64,000 bases of DNA. Source: Mycobacterium bourgelatii (GTDB taxonomy: Bacteria; Actinomycetota; Actinomycetes; Mycobacteriales; Mycobacteriaceae). A model generated the notes under the pieces. The model was not told the DNA's origin. It did no database searches and was given only the letters and a program-made list of their open reading frames with translations. Positions 51,958-61,597 of the stretch are shown piece by piece. Numbering within the stretch: position 1 is the stretch's first letter; every line of letters begins with the position of its first letter. The translations under genes and the position numbers were made by a program. Where the stretch lies: NCBI RefSeq assembly GCF_010723575.1, contig NZ_BLKZ01000001.1, forward strand, positions 1,922,001 to 1,986,000, given 5' to 3'.

Positions 51958-52491
51958 GTGACCACCGGGCTACCGTCGCAGACGCAGGTGATCGAGCTGC
52001 TCACCGACGAGTTCGCGCGCGCGGGCTATGAGATCGAAGATGTGGTTATCGACACCCGCGCCCGGCCCCCGCGCATCGCCGTGATCGCCGATGGCGACAC
52101 CGCCCTGGACCTGGACACGATCGCCGAGTTGTCGCGTTCGGCATCCGCCCTGCTGGACGGCCTGGGCGACAAGGGGGAGGCATACGTGCTCGAAGTAAGT
52201 TCGCCCGGCGTGGACCGCCCGCTGACCAGCGAAAAGCACTTCCGACGGGCGCGTGGACGCAAGGTCGAGGTGGTCCTTTCCGACGGGTCGCAGCTGACCG
52301 GACGGGTCGGTGAGACGCGCGGCGACACCATAGGGCTGGTCATCCGGGAAAAGCGGGATTTGACGGTGCGGGAGATCCCGTTGCCGGAGATCGTGAAAGC
52401 CGTCGTACAAGTTGAATTTTCACCACCCCCGAAAGCTGAGCTAGAACTGGCGGGAGTGGGTCAGGCCGCGGGAACGGAGGCCGAAGCATGA
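51958..52491 (+). CDS. rimP: ribosome maturation factor RimP
   Basis: The 177-residue 30S assembly factor has the RimP N-terminal domain (YEIEDVVIDTRARPPRIAVI), the motif LEVSSPGVDRPLTSEKHFRR and a C-terminal Sm-like domain. The GTG at 51958 follows GAGGAG and begins MTTGLPSQTQVIELL. It heads the conserved rimP-nusA-ylxR-infB-rbfA operon. Its end overlaps nusA by ATGA. Confidence 0.94.
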   Translation: MTTGLPSQTQVIELLTDEFARAGYEIEDVVIDTRARPPRIAVIADGDTALDLDTIAELSRSASALLDGLGDKGEAYVLEVSSPGVDRPLTSEKHFRRARGRKVEVVLSDGSQLTGRVGETRGDTIGLVIREKRDLTVREIPLPEIVKAVVQVEFSPPPKAELELAGVGQAAGTEAEA

Positions 52492-53531
52492 ACATCGACA
52501 TGGCCGCACTGCATGCCATCGAGGTGGACCGGGGCATCTCGGTCAACGAACTTCTCGAAACGATCAAGTCCGCGCTGCTCACTGCCTACCGGCACACCCA
52601 GGGCCACCAGAACGAGGCGCGCATCGAGATCGACCGGAAATCCGGTGTCGTCCGGGTGATCGCCCGGGAGACCGACGAAGACGGCAATCTCATCAGCGAA
52701 TGGGACGACACCCCCGAGGGTTTCGGTCGTATCGCGGCCACCACCGCGCGCCAGGTGATGCTGCAGCGGTTCCGCGATGCCGAGAACGAGCGCACGTACG
52801 GTGAGTTCTCCACCCGGGAGGGCGAGATCGTCGCCGGGGTGATACAGCGCGACAGCCGGGCCAACGCCCGCGGCCTTGTCGTCGTGCGGATGGGTACCGA
52901 GACCAAGGCCTCGGAGGGCGTGATACCCGCCGCGGAGCAGGTGCCGGGCGAGAGCTATGAACACGGCAACCGGCTGCGCTGCTACGTGGTGGGGGTGACC
53001 CGCGGCGCCCGCGAGCCGGTCATCACGCTGTCGCGAACCCACCCCAACCTGGTTCGCAAGCTGTTCTCGCTGGAGGTGCCCGAGATCGCCGACGGCTCGG
53101 TGGAGATCGTGGCCGTGGCACGGGAGGCCGGACATCGCTCCAAGATCGCCGTGGTGTCCCGCGTTCCCGGGCTGAACGCCAAGGGGGCCTGCATCGGCCC
53201 GATGGGACAGCGGGTGCGCAACGTGATGAGCGAGCTCTCGGGCGAGAAGATCGACATCATCGACTACGACGAGGATCCGGCTCGCTTCGTCGCCAACGCG
53301 TTGTCGCCGGCCAAGGTGGTTTCCGTCTCGGTCATCGACCAGATGGCCCGGGCGGCTCGCGTGGTGGTTCCCGACTTCCAGCTGTCGCTCGCCATCGGGA
53401 AGGAAGGCCAGAACGCCAGGCTGGCGGCCCGGCTCACCGGGTGGCGGATCGACATCCGCGGGGATTCCCCCGGGCAACCGTCGGGCCATCCCGAGCATGG
53501 CGCGAGCCGGGGCATGGCGCACGAGCGCTGA
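52488..53531 (+). CDS. nusA: transcription elongation/termination factor NusA
   Basis: The 347-residue protein has the N-terminal RNA polymerase-binding domain (MNIDMAALHAIEVDRGIS), an S1 domain (about 105-180) and two KH domains with GACIGPMGQRVRNVMSEL and LAIGKEGQNARLAARLTGW. The length equals that of mycobacterial NusA and it lacks the acidic repeats of E. coli. Translation is coupled to rimP. Confidence 0.97.
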   Translation: MNIDMAALHAIEVDRGISVNELLETIKSALLTAYRHTQGHQNEARIEIDRKSGVVRVIARETDEDGNLISEWDDTPEGFGRIAATTARQVMLQRFRDAENERTYGEFSTREGEIVAGVIQRDSRANARGLVVVRMGTETKASEGVIPAAEQVPGESYEHGNRLRCYVVGVTRGAREPVITLSRTHPNLVRKLFSLEVPEIADGSVEIVAVAREAGHRSKIAVVSRVPGLNAKGACIGPMGQRVRNVMSELSGEKIDIIDYDEDPARFVANALSPAKVVSVSVIDQMARAARVVVPDFQLSLAIGKEGQNARLAARLTGWRIDIRGDSPGQPSGHPEHGASRGMAHER

Positions 53532-53650
53532 CCGCCGGCTTAAATCTTCCGCCCTCAAATTTCCCGCCCTCAAAACGCCGAAGTAAAGATGCGTCAGCGT
53601 CACACCGTCGGGTGGTTCTGACCATTGGCCGGGTGACGCTAGACTTAGCC

Positions 53651-54010
53651 GTGATCCAGCGCGAGCCTTCGGTCTCGGCGCACCGACGCCCGGATAGTCC
53701 CAGCGGACCCGTGCGGACGTGTGTCGGTTGCCGGAAGCGAGAGTTGGCCGTCGAACTGCTTCGAGTGGTGGCGGAGTCGAACGGGAACGGCGCGTACGCC
53801 GTAATCGTTGACACAGCCAGAAGACTGCCCGGGCGGGGTGCCTGGCTGCATCCCGTGGAGCAGTGCGTACAACAAGCGATTCGGCGGCGAGCTTTCACCA
53901 GAGCGCTGCGCATCACCGGTTCGCCGGACACATCCGCGGTAGTCGAGTACGTGAACAAGCTCGGCCACCGGCCAAAAGAACAGGTAGCAACGAACATGAG
54001 CACACCGTGA
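53651..54010 (+). CDS. YlxR (DUF448) RNA-binding-like protein
   Basis: The 119-residue protein has the YlxR signature GPVRTCVGCRKRE, the RLPGRGAWLHP motif and CVQQAIRRRAFTRALR. It sits between nusA and infB as in most bacteria (Rv2840c). The GTG at 53651 was chosen because the frame upstream overlaps nusA in another frame and looks non-native. A GTG at 53633 is possible. Confidence 0.85.
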   Translation: MIQREPSVSAHRRPDSPSGPVRTCVGCRKRELAVELLRVVAESNGNGAYAVIVDTARRLPGRGAWLHPVEQCVQQAIRRRAFTRALRITGSPDTSAVVEYVNKLGHRPKEQVATNMSTP

Positions 54011-54084
54011 AGTCCCGATGACCATGCGTCATAGCTAAACCCGAGGCGCGGCCCACTGCTGTCGCCTCATAGACAGGAGATGTA

Positions 54085-56886
54085 GTGGCAGGTAAGGCCC
54101 GCGTACACGAGTTGGCAAAGGAACTCGGTGTCACCAGCAAGGAAGTCCTCGCCCGGCTGAGCGAGCAGGGCGAATTCGTCAAATCAGCATCGTCAACGGT
54201 GGAGGCGCCCGTAGCGCGCCGGCTGCGCGAGTCGTTCGGCGGCGGTAAGGCGGCCGCCGCGAAGGAAGCCGCACCGGCCGCGCCGGCCAAGGCCCCCGCC
54301 AAAGCCCCCGACAAGTCGCTCGAGCAAGCTCTCGACTCGGCGATCGAAAAGGCGGCGGGCAACGGCGCACCAACCCCCGCACCGGCCAAGCCGGCTGCCC
54401 CTCGACCTGCGGCGCCCGCGGCCCCGCCGGCTCCGGCGGCGAGCGCGGCGGCCCCGGCTGCGCCGACCCAACCGACGCCCGGAAAGCCCGCGGCGCCGAC
54501 GCCCGGACCCAAGCCCGGTTCGCAGGCGCCACAGCCCGGTGCGACTCCGGGCCCGCGGCCCGGCCCGCCGGTCCCGAAGCCAGGCGTTCGCACGCCGCGC
54601 GTCGGCAACAACCCGTTCTCGTCGGCTCAGCCGGTCGACCGGCCTATCCCGCGTCCGCACCCGCAGGCCCCACGGCCCGGAGCTCCCCGGCCGGGTGGGC
54701 CACGTCCGGGCGGTGCTTCGCCCGGCAACATGCCCCCGCGTCCCGGCGGTGCCGCAGGCGGGCCGCGCCCGCCGCGTACCGGCGCGCCCCGGCCCGGTGG
54801 CGCCCGCCCCGGTGGACCTGGTGGCGGTCGCGACGGCGGCGGCGGTAACTACCGCGGCGGTGGTGTCGGAGCCGCGCCCGGTGGTGGCGGTGGTGGCGGC
54901 GGCTTCCGCGGTCGTCCCGGCGGCGGTGGTCCCGGTGGTGGCGGTGGTCGTCCCGGTCAGCGCGGTGGCGCGGCGGGCGCGTTCGGTCGTCCCGGCGGCG
55001 CCCCCCGGCGTGGCCGCAAGTCGAAGCGGGCAAAGCGCGCCGAGTACGAGAACATGCAGGCGCCGGTCGTCGGCGGCGTTCGGTTACCGCACGGCAACGG
55101 CGAGACGATCCGCCTGGCTCGCGGGGCTTCGCTGAGCGACTTCGCCGACAAGATCAACGCCAACCCGGCCGCGCTGGTGCAGGCGCTGTTCAACCTCGGT
55201 GAGATGGTCACGGCCACCCAGTCGGTGGGCGACGAGACGCTCGAACTGCTGGGCAGCGAGATGAACTACAACGTTCAGGTCGTCAGCCCCGAGGACGAGG
55301 ACCGCGAGCTGCTCGAGTCGTTCGACCTGACCTACGGCGAGGACGAGGGCGGCGAGGAAGACCTGCAGACCCGTCCGCCGGTGGTCACCGTCATGGGTCA
55401 CGTCGACCACGGCAAGACCCGCCTGCTGGACACCATCCGCAAGGCCAGCGTCCGCGAGGGCGAGGCGGGTGGCATCACCCAGCACATCGGCGCCTACCAG
55501 GTTGCTGTCGAACTCGACGGCACCGAACGTCTCATCACGTTCATCGACACCCCCGGTCACGAAGCGTTCACCGCCATGCGTGCCCGTGGCGCCAAGGCCA
55601 CCGACATCGCGATCCTGGTGGTCGCGGCCGACGACGGCGTGATGCCGCAGACGGTGGAGGCCATCAACCACGCGCAGGCCGCCGACGTGCCGATCGTGGT
55701 GGCGGTCAACAAGATCGACAAGGAAGGCGCCGACCCGGCCAAGATCCGCGCCCAGCTCACCGAGTACGGCTTGATTGCCGAGGAATTCGGCGGCGACACG
55801 ATGTTCGTCGACATCTCCGCCAAGCAGGGCACCAACATCGAGCAGCTGCTCGAGGCGGTGCTGCTGACCGCCGACGCGGCGCTGGACCTGCGGGCCAATC
55901 CCGACATGGAAGCCCAGGGTGTGGCCATCGAGGCGCACTTGGACCGCGGTCGCGGCCCAGTGGCAACGGTGCTCATCCAGCGCGGCACGTTGCGCGTGGG
56001 CGACTCGGTGGTCGCCGGCGACGCCTACGGCCGCGTCCGCCGGATGGTCGACGAGCACGGCGATGACATCGAGGCGGCGCTCCCGTCGCGTCCGGTCCAG
56101 GTGATCGGCTTTACGTCGGTGCCCGGCGCGGGTGACAACTTCCTGGTCGTCGACGAAGACCGCATCGCCCGGCAGATCGCCGACCGGCGTAGTGCCCGCA
56201 AGCGCAACGCCCTGGCGGCTCGCAGTCGCAAGCGGATCAGCCTGGAGGACCTGGACTCGGCGCTGAAGGAAACCAGTCAGCTGAACCTGATCCTCAAGGG
56301 CGACAACGCCGGTACTGTCGAGGCGCTGGAAGAGGCTCTGATGGGTATCGAGGTCGACGACGAGGTGGCCCTGCGCGTCATCGACCGCGGTGTCGGTGGC
56401 ATCACCGAGACCAACGTCAACCTGGCGTCGGCATCGGATGCGATCATCATCGGCTTCAACGTGCGCGCCGAAGGCAAGGCGACGGAGCTGGCCAATCGCG
56501 AAGGCGTCGAGATCCGCTACTACTCGGTGATCTACCAAGCGATCGACGAGATCGAGCAGGCCCTGCGCGGCATGCTCAAGCCGATCTACGAGGAAAACCA
56601 GTTGGGTCGCGCCGAGATCCGGGCGATCTTCCGGTCTTCCAAGGTCGGCATCATCGCGGGTTGCCTGGTCACCTCCGGTGTGGTGCGCCGCAACGCCAAG
56701 GCCCGGCTGTTGCGGGACAACATCGTGGTCACCGAGAACCTCACCATCAACTCGTTGCGCCGCGAGAAGGACGACGTGACCGAGGTCCGCGAAGGCTTCG
56801 AGTGCGGTTTGACGTTGGGGTACTCCGACATCAAGGAAGGCGACATCATCGAGTCCTTCGAGCTGGTGCAGAAGGAGCGCGCCTGA
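54085..56886 (+). CDS. infB: translation initiation factor IF-2
   Basis: The 933-residue GTPase has an IF2_N domain (ARVHELAKELGVTSKEVLARL) and a long Ala/Pro then Gly/Arg-rich linker (about 60-310). A second N domain (RLARGASLSDFADKINANPA) and the G domain follow, with GHVDHGKT (about 437-444), DTPGHE and NKID. The C-terminal IF-2 domains end KEGDIIESFELVQKERA. The GTG start has an AGGAG site upstream. The linker is somewhat longer than in M. tuberculosis (about 900 residues). Confidence 0.96.
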   Translation: MAGKARVHELAKELGVTSKEVLARLSEQGEFVKSASSTVEAPVARRLRESFGGGKAAAAKEAAPAAPAKAPAKAPDKSLEQALDSAIEKAAGNGAPTPAPAKPAAPRPAAPAAPPAPAASAAAPAAPTQPTPGKPAAPTPGPKPGSQAPQPGATPGPRPGPPVPKPGVRTPRVGNNPFSSAQPVDRPIPRPHPQAPRPGAPRPGGPRPGGASPGNMPPRPGGAAGGPRPPRTGAPRPGGARPGGPGGGRDGGGGNYRGGGVGAAPGGGGGGGGFRGRPGGGGPGGGGGRPGQRGGAAGAFGRPGGAPRRGRKSKRAKRAEYENMQAPVVGGVRLPHGNGETIRLARGASLSDFADKINANPAALVQALFNLGEMVTATQSVGDETLELLGSEMNYNVQVVSPEDEDRELLESFDLTYGEDEGGEEDLQTRPPVVTVMGHVDHGKTRLLDTIRKASVREGEAGGITQHIGAYQVAVELDGTERLITFIDTPGHEAFTAMRARGAKATDIAILVVAADDGVMPQTVEAINHAQAADVPIVVAVNKIDKEGADPAKIRAQLTEYGLIAEEFGGDTMFVDISAKQGTNIEQLLEAVLLTADAALDLRANPDMEAQGVAIEAHLDRGRGPVATVLIQRGTLRVGDSVVAGDAYGRVRRMVDEHGDDIEAALPSRPVQVIGFTSVPGAGDNFLVVDEDRIARQIADRRSARKRNALAARSRKRISLEDLDSALKETSQLNLILKGDNAGTVEALEEALMGIEVDDEVALRVIDRGVGGITETNVNLASASDAIIIGFNVRAEGKATELANREGVEIRYYSVIYQAIDEIEQALRGMLKPIYEENQLGRAEIRAIFRSSKVGIIAGCLVTSGVVRRNAKARLLRDNIVVTENLTINSLRREKDDVTEVREGFECGLTLGYSDIKEGDIIESFELVQKERA

Positions 56887-56968
56887 CCACAGCCGCCACA
56901 CAGTGGGGGCACCCCAGCCGCGTAGCGGATTTGGGGGACCGAGCGATGAGGAGAGGCGGTGAACCCGA
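56887..56968 (+). other. infB-rbfA spacer with MIRU-like motif
   Basis: The 82-base spacer contains GCGTAGCGG followed by GACCGAGCGATGAGGAG. The last part resembles the AGCGATGAGGAG core of the MIRU array at 41369-41556. It may be a decayed MIRU-type element or another common mycobacterial spacer. The rest shows nothing clear. Confidence 0.3.
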
Positions 56969-57466
56969 ATGGCTGACCCAGCCCGCGCACGTCGGCTGGC
57001 CAAGCGGATCAGCACGATCGTCGCTTCGGCGATCGAATACGAGATCAAGGATCCGGGGCTGGCCGGGGTGACCATCGTCGACACCAAGATGACGGCCGAC
57101 CTGCACGATGCGACCGTGTACTACACCGTTATGGGCCCGACGCTGGACGACGAGCCGGATTACGATGCGGCCGCGGCAGCACTCGAGCGTGCCAAGGGAG
57201 TACTTCGTTCTAAGGTGGGTGCGGGCACGGGAGTGCGTTTTACTCCCACGCTGACCTTTACTCGGGACACCACTTCCGACAATGTGCTTCGGATGGAAGA
57301 GTTGTTGGCTCGGGCCCGTGCCGCGGACGAGGATCTGGCGCGAGTACGAGTCGGTGCAAAGCCGGCGGGGGAGGCCGATCCTTACCGGGCGGGGGGCCCA
57401 CAAGGATCTGAAGGAGCATCAGCTGACCCCGAGGACCCTGGTGACGACGACCGACCCGAAGACTGA
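56969..57466 (+). CDS. rbfA: 30S ribosome-binding factor RbfA
   Basis: The 165-residue protein has the KH-like RbfA fold (ARARRLAKRISTIVASAIEY, DPGLAGVTIVDTKMTADL, TPTLTFTRDTTSDNVLRMEELL). The acidic tail (PEDPGDDDRPED) is longer than usual and overlaps the next gene by 26 bases. It acts in 16S rRNA maturation and cold adaptation. Confidence 0.94.
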   Translation: MADPARARRLAKRISTIVASAIEYEIKDPGLAGVTIVDTKMTADLHDATVYYTVMGPTLDDEPDYDAAAAALERAKGVLRSKVGAGTGVRFTPTLTFTRDTTSDNVLRMEELLARARAADEDLARVRVGAKPAGEADPYRAGGPQGSEGASADPEDPGDDDRPED

Positions 57467-58442
57467 ACCATCCCGGGCAGCCCGGGTCGACGCCGTCGGC
57501 GCCGCGAAACTACTGGCTGCGGCCGACCGGGTCGCGGTGATCTCTCACGTTCACCCCGACGCCGACACCATCGGCGCGGGTCTGGCGCTGGCCTTGGTGC
57601 TCGAGGATTGCAACAAGGGGGTCGAGGTCAGCTTCGCCGCGCCGGCGACGCTTCCGGAATCGTTGCGTTCGCTGCCCGGCTGCCATCTGCTGGTCAGCCC
57701 CGATTCGATGCGGCGCGACGCGGATTTGGTTGTCACTGTCGATGCTCCGAGCGTCCACCGGCTGGGCAGCCTTGGCGATCTGGTCACCGCCGATGGTCAG
57801 GAGGTGCTGGTGATCGACCACCATGCCTCCAACCGCATGTTCGGCACCGCGAACTTCGTCGACGTGGAAGCCGATTCGACCACGATGATGGTTGCCGAGG
57901 TGCTCGAAGCCTGGGGCCAGCCGATGGACTCCCGCGTCGCGCACTGCATCTACGCGGGGCTGACCACCGACACCGGATCTTTCCGCTGGGCCAGCCCGCG
58001 CGCCCTGCGGCTGGCGGCTCAACTGGTTGAGATAGGCGTGGACAACGCCGCCGTCAGCCGGTCACTGATGGACAGTCACCCGTTCGGGTGGTTGCCGATG
58101 CTGTCCCGGGTGCTGGGATCGGCGCGGCTGCTGCCGGACGCGGTGGGCGGACGCGGGCTGGTCTATGTCGTCGTCGACAACCAGGACTGGGTCTCCTCCC
58201 GTCCCGAGGAGGTCGAAAGTATCGTCGACATCGTGCGCACCACTCAGCAAGCCGAGGTGGCGGCCGTCTTCAAAGAGGTTGACCCGCAACGTTGGTCGGT
58301 GTCCATGCGCGGTAAGAACGACATCGATCTGGCGGCGGTCGCATCCAAGTTCGGCGGCGGCGGCCACCGACTGGCCGCCGGCTATTCGGCCTCCGGTTCG
58401 ATCGATAACGTCGTCGCCTCCCTGTGCGCGGCTCTGGGCTGA
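57441..58442 (+). CDS. DHH-family phosphoesterase (NrnA/CnpB-like, Rv2837c)
   Basis: The 333-residue DHH-DHHA1 phosphoesterase has ISHVHPDADTIGAG, DHHASNRMFG (DHH motif), CIYAGLTTDTGSFRWAS and FGGGGHRLAAGYS. The M. tuberculosis orthologue hydrolyses c-di-AMP and short RNA oligomers and also acts on pAp. The GTG at 57441 was chosen, inside the end of rbfA, because the native sequence starts MTTTDPK. An upstream ATG at 57282 reads a shadow of rbfA. Confidence 0.9.
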   Translation: MTTTDPKTEPSRAARVDAVGAAKLLAAADRVAVISHVHPDADTIGAGLALALVLEDCNKGVEVSFAAPATLPESLRSLPGCHLLVSPDSMRRDADLVVTVDAPSVHRLGSLGDLVTADGQEVLVIDHHASNRMFGTANFVDVEADSTTMMVAEVLEAWGQPMDSRVAHCIYAGLTTDTGSFRWASPRALRLAAQLVEIGVDNAAVSRSLMDSHPFGWLPMLSRVLGSARLLPDAVGGRGLVYVVVDNQDWVSSRPEEVESIVDIVRTTQQAEVAAVFKEVDPQRWSVSMRGKNDIDLAAVASKFGGGGHRLAAGYSASGSIDNVVASLCAALG

Positions 58443-58448
58443 CGGCCC

Positions 58449-59801
58449 TTGACTGAAGGGCCAGTCGAGCCAGGCGCCGGGCGACCGGCCGCCGGTGGGC
58501 GGCAAATCGCCGCGCTCGCGCTGCCCGCGCTGGGTGTATTGGCGGCTGAGCCGCTGTATCTGCTGTTCGACACCGCGGTCGTCGGTCGCCTCGGGGCGGT
58601 TTCGCTGGCCGGTCTGGCCATCGGCAGTCTGCTGCTCAACTTTGTCGGTTCGGGAGCGACGTTCCTGTCCTACGGCACGACGGCGCGCTCGGCGCGCCGC
58701 TTCGGGGCCGGCGACCGCGTGGGGGCAGTCGCCGAGGGGGTACAGGCCACGTGGCTGGCCCTGGCGCTGGGTGTGCTCGTGATCGTCGTGGTGGAGGCCG
58801 TAGCCGTGCCGCTGGTGTCGGCGATCGCGGGGGGCGAGTCCGGGGGCCAAGCGATCAGCGCCGCGGCCCTGCCCTGGACACGGATCGCGATCCTGGGTGT
58901 GCCGGCGATTCTCGTCTCGCTCGCGGGTAACGGTTGGATGCGCGGAGTGCAGGACACGGTGCGTCCGCTGCGTTATGTGGTGGCGGGGTTCAGCCTGTCG
59001 GCAGTGTTGTGTCCGTTGCTGGTGTATGGCTGGCTGGGGTTTCCACGCTGGGGTCTGGCCGGGTCGGCGGTCGCCAACGCGACCGGTCAGTGGCTGGCGG
59101 CGGTGTTGTTCGTAGGCGCGCTGCTGGCCGAACGGGTGCCGCTGCGCCCGGACCGCGCCGTGCTGCGCGCGCAGGTGGTGATGAGCCGCGATTTGTTCGT
59201 GCGGACCATGGCATTCCAGGCCTGCTTCATCTCGGCCGCGACCGTGGCCGCCAGGTTCGGCGCGGCCGCATTGGCGGCGCACCAGGTGGTGCTGCAGCTG
59301 TGGAGTTTTCTTGCCCTGGTTCTCGATTCGTTGGCCATTGCCGCGCAGGCGTTGGTGGGTGCGGCGCTGGGTGCGAGCGACGTCGCGCACGCCAAGTGGG
59401 TGGCGTGGCGGGTGACAATCTTCTCGCTGTTGGCGGCCGCGTTACTGGCGGTCGGCCTGGGGGTGGGCGCAGACGTGCTGCCCGACCTGTTTACCGATGA
59501 CCGGTCGGTCCTGGCTGCCATCGGGGTGCCCTGGTGGTTCATGGTGGCCCAGCTGCCCATCGCCGGCATCGTTTTCGCGCTGGACGGGGTACTGCTCGGC
59601 GCCGGCGATGCGGCGTTCATGCGCACCGCCACCGTCGCCAGCGCCCTGATCGGCTTTCTGCCGCTGATCTGGCTGTCACTGGTGTTCGACTGGGGGCTGA
59701 CCGGCATCTGGACCGGGCTGAGCACATTCATCGTGTTGCGACTGATCTTCGTCGGATGGCGGACGGTGTCCGGACGGTGGGCGGTGACCGGGGCGGCGTA
59801 A
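58449..59801 (+). CDS. dinF: MATE-family efflux protein DinF
   Basis: The 450-residue protein has 12 hydrophobic segments and MATE motifs LYLLFDTAVVGRLGAVSLAG, LLGAGDAAFM and AAHQVVLQLWSF. It starts from a TTG 6 bases after the phosphoesterase gene. The N-terminus TEGPVEPGAGRP is polar. It should exchange cations for drugs or organic compounds. It corresponds to Rv2836c. Confidence 0.9.
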   Translation: MTEGPVEPGAGRPAAGGRQIAALALPALGVLAAEPLYLLFDTAVVGRLGAVSLAGLAIGSLLLNFVGSGATFLSYGTTARSARRFGAGDRVGAVAEGVQATWLALALGVLVIVVVEAVAVPLVSAIAGGESGGQAISAAALPWTRIAILGVPAILVSLAGNGWMRGVQDTVRPLRYVVAGFSLSAVLCPLLVYGWLGFPRWGLAGSAVANATGQWLAAVLFVGALLAERVPLRPDRAVLRAQVVMSRDLFVRTMAFQACFISAATVAARFGAAALAAHQVVLQLWSFLALVLDSLAIAAQALVGAALGASDVAHAKWVAWRVTIFSLLAAALLAVGLGVGADVLPDLFTDDRSVLAAIGVPWWFMVAQLPIAGIVFALDGVLLGAGDAAFMRTATVASALIGFLPLIWLSLVFDWGLTGIWTGLSTFIVLRLIFVGWRTVSGRWAVTGAA

Positions 59802-59837
59802 CGCCTCGCGCGCCCAACCCGCCGTTACACTGCGCGC

Positions 59838-60749
59838 ATGACAAGGCTGGCCTGGACGCCGCCACGGTCCCGGCAGCGGTCCTGGCAGGACTATGCGTTG
59901 TTCACCGTCCTGGTCGGACCCAACGTGGCGTTGTTGGCGTTGTTCATCTACCGCCCGTTGGCCGACAACATCCGGCTGTCGTTCTTCGACTGGAACATCT
60001 CCGACCCGGCGGCCGATTTCATCGGGCTGTCCAACTACGCCGAGTGGCTCACCCGGGCGGATACCCGGCAGATCGTGCTCAACACCGTGGTGTTCACGTC
60101 CGCGGCCGTGATCGGTTCAATGGTGCTCGGCCTGGTGCTGGCAATGCTGCTCGATCAACCGTTGCGGGGTCGAAACCTGGTGCGCTCGACGATCTTCGCC
60201 CCGTTCGTGATCTCCGGTGCGGCGGTGGGCCTGGCGGCCCAGTTCGTCTTCGATCCGCATTTCGGCCTGATCCAAGACCTGTTACATCGCATCGGGGTTG
60301 GTGTGCCCGACTTCTACCAGCGGCCCCACTGGGCGATGTTCATGGTCACCGTCACCTACATCTGGAAGAACCTCGGCTACACGTTCGTCATCTACCTGGC
60401 CGCGCTGCAGGGGATCCGCCGAGACCTGTTGGAGGCGGCCGAAATCGACGGCGCCAGCCGGTGGGGAATCTTTCGCCGGGTGCTGCTGCCGCAGCTGCGT
60501 CCCACCACCTTCTTCCTGTCGATCACGGTGCTGATCAACTCGCTGCAGGTGTTCGACGTGATCAATGTGATGACCCGGGGCGGCCCGCTGGGCTACGGCA
60601 CGACGACCATGGTGTACCAGGTGTATCTGGAGACCTTCAGGAATTTCCGGGCCGGATACGGGGCCACCATCGCAACGATCATGTTCCTCGTCCTGCTGGC
60701 CATCACGTACTTCCAGGTGCGGGTCATGGATCGGGAGCAGCGGCTGTGA
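59838..60749 (+). CDS. ugpA: glycerophosphodiester ABC importer permease UgpA
   Basis: The 303-residue membrane protein has about six hydrophobic helices and the binding-protein-dependent permease motif EAAEIDGASRWGIFRRVLLP. In M. tuberculosis UgpABCE imports glycerophosphocholine, so that substrate is inferred. It begins a four-gene operon (ugpA-E-B-C) and overlaps ugpE as GTGA. Confidence 0.92.
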   Translation: MTRLAWTPPRSRQRSWQDYALFTVLVGPNVALLALFIYRPLADNIRLSFFDWNISDPAADFIGLSNYAEWLTRADTRQIVLNTVVFTSAAVIGSMVLGLVLAMLLDQPLRGRNLVRSTIFAPFVISGAAVGLAAQFVFDPHFGLIQDLLHRIGVGVPDFYQRPHWAMFMVTVTYIWKNLGYTFVIYLAALQGIRRDLLEAAEIDGASRWGIFRRVLLPQLRPTTFFLSITVLINSLQVFDVINVMTRGGPLGYGTTTMVYQVYLETFRNFRAGYGATIATIMFLVLLAITYFQVRVMDREQRL

Positions 60750-61591
60750 GCATCACCCGGGTGAAGGCGAGTCGGGGGGCCGCGCAGCTGCTCGGGTATG
60801 CGGCGATGCTGTTGGTGGTCGCGATGATCGCCGGACCGCTGCTGTTCGTCTTCTTCACCTCGTTCAAGGACCAGCCCGACATCTATTCGCAGCCGACGAC
60901 GTGGTGGCCGCCGCGCTGGCATCCGCGGAACTATCAGATCGCCACCGGGCAGATCCCGTTCTGGACCTACCTGCGCAATTCGGTGATCATCACCACCGCA
61001 CTGGCATCGGTGAAGTTCGTCCTCGGCGTGCTCAGCGCGTTCGGGCTGGTGTTCGTGGATTTCCCGGGCAAGAACGTGGTGTTCTTGGTCATCATCGCTG
61101 CGCTCATGGTGCCCAACCAGATCACCGTGATCTCCAACTACGCCTTGATCTCTCAACTCGGCCTGCGCAACACATTCCCGGGCATCATCCTGCCCCTGGC
61201 CGGCGTTGCATTCGGAACTTTCTTGATGCGCAACCACTTTCTGTCGCTTCCCTCGGAGGTCATCGAGGCCGCGCGGATGGACGGCGCCCGGTGGTGGCAA
61301 CTGCTGCTGCGGGTCGTGTTGCCGATGTCCGGGCCGACCATGGTCGCCTTCGGTGTCATCACCGTGGTCAACGAATGGAACGAGTACCTGTGGCCGTTCT
61401 TGATGTCCGATGACGAGTCGGTGGCGCCGTTACCGGTGGGCCTGACCTTCCTGCAGCAAGCCGAGGGTGTGACGAACTGGGGCCCGGTGATGGCGGTGAC
61501 ACTGTTGGCGATGCTGCCCATCCTGCTCATCTTCATTGCGCTGCAACGGCAGATGATCAAGGGCCTCACCTCCGGCGCGGTCAAGGGCTGA
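60746..61591 (+). CDS. ugpE: glycerophosphodiester ABC importer permease UgpE
   Basis: The 281-residue permease has six helices and the EAA loop IEAARMDGARWWQLLLRVVLP. It starts at a GTG that overlaps the ugpA stop (reading MSITRVKASRGAA), because the longer frame upstream is a shadow of dinF and ugpA. It pairs with UgpA to form the channel. Confidence 0.92.
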   Translation: MSITRVKASRGAAQLLGYAAMLLVVAMIAGPLLFVFFTSFKDQPDIYSQPTTWWPPRWHPRNYQIATGQIPFWTYLRNSVIITTALASVKFVLGVLSAFGLVFVDFPGKNVVFLVIIAALMVPNQITVISNYALISQLGLRNTFPGIILPLAGVAFGTFLMRNHFLSLPSEVIEAARMDGARWWQLLLRVVLPMSGPTMVAFGVITVVNEWNEYLWPFLMSDDESVAPLPVGLTFLQQAEGVTNWGPVMAVTLLAMLPILLIFIALQRQMIKGLTSGAVKG

Positions 61592-61597
61592 CGCGCC

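Noticed and set aside
55084..57087. A 667-codon minus-strand open frame
   Set aside because: It lies wholly antisense to infB and the start of rbfA and has the composition of a reverse-complement shadow.
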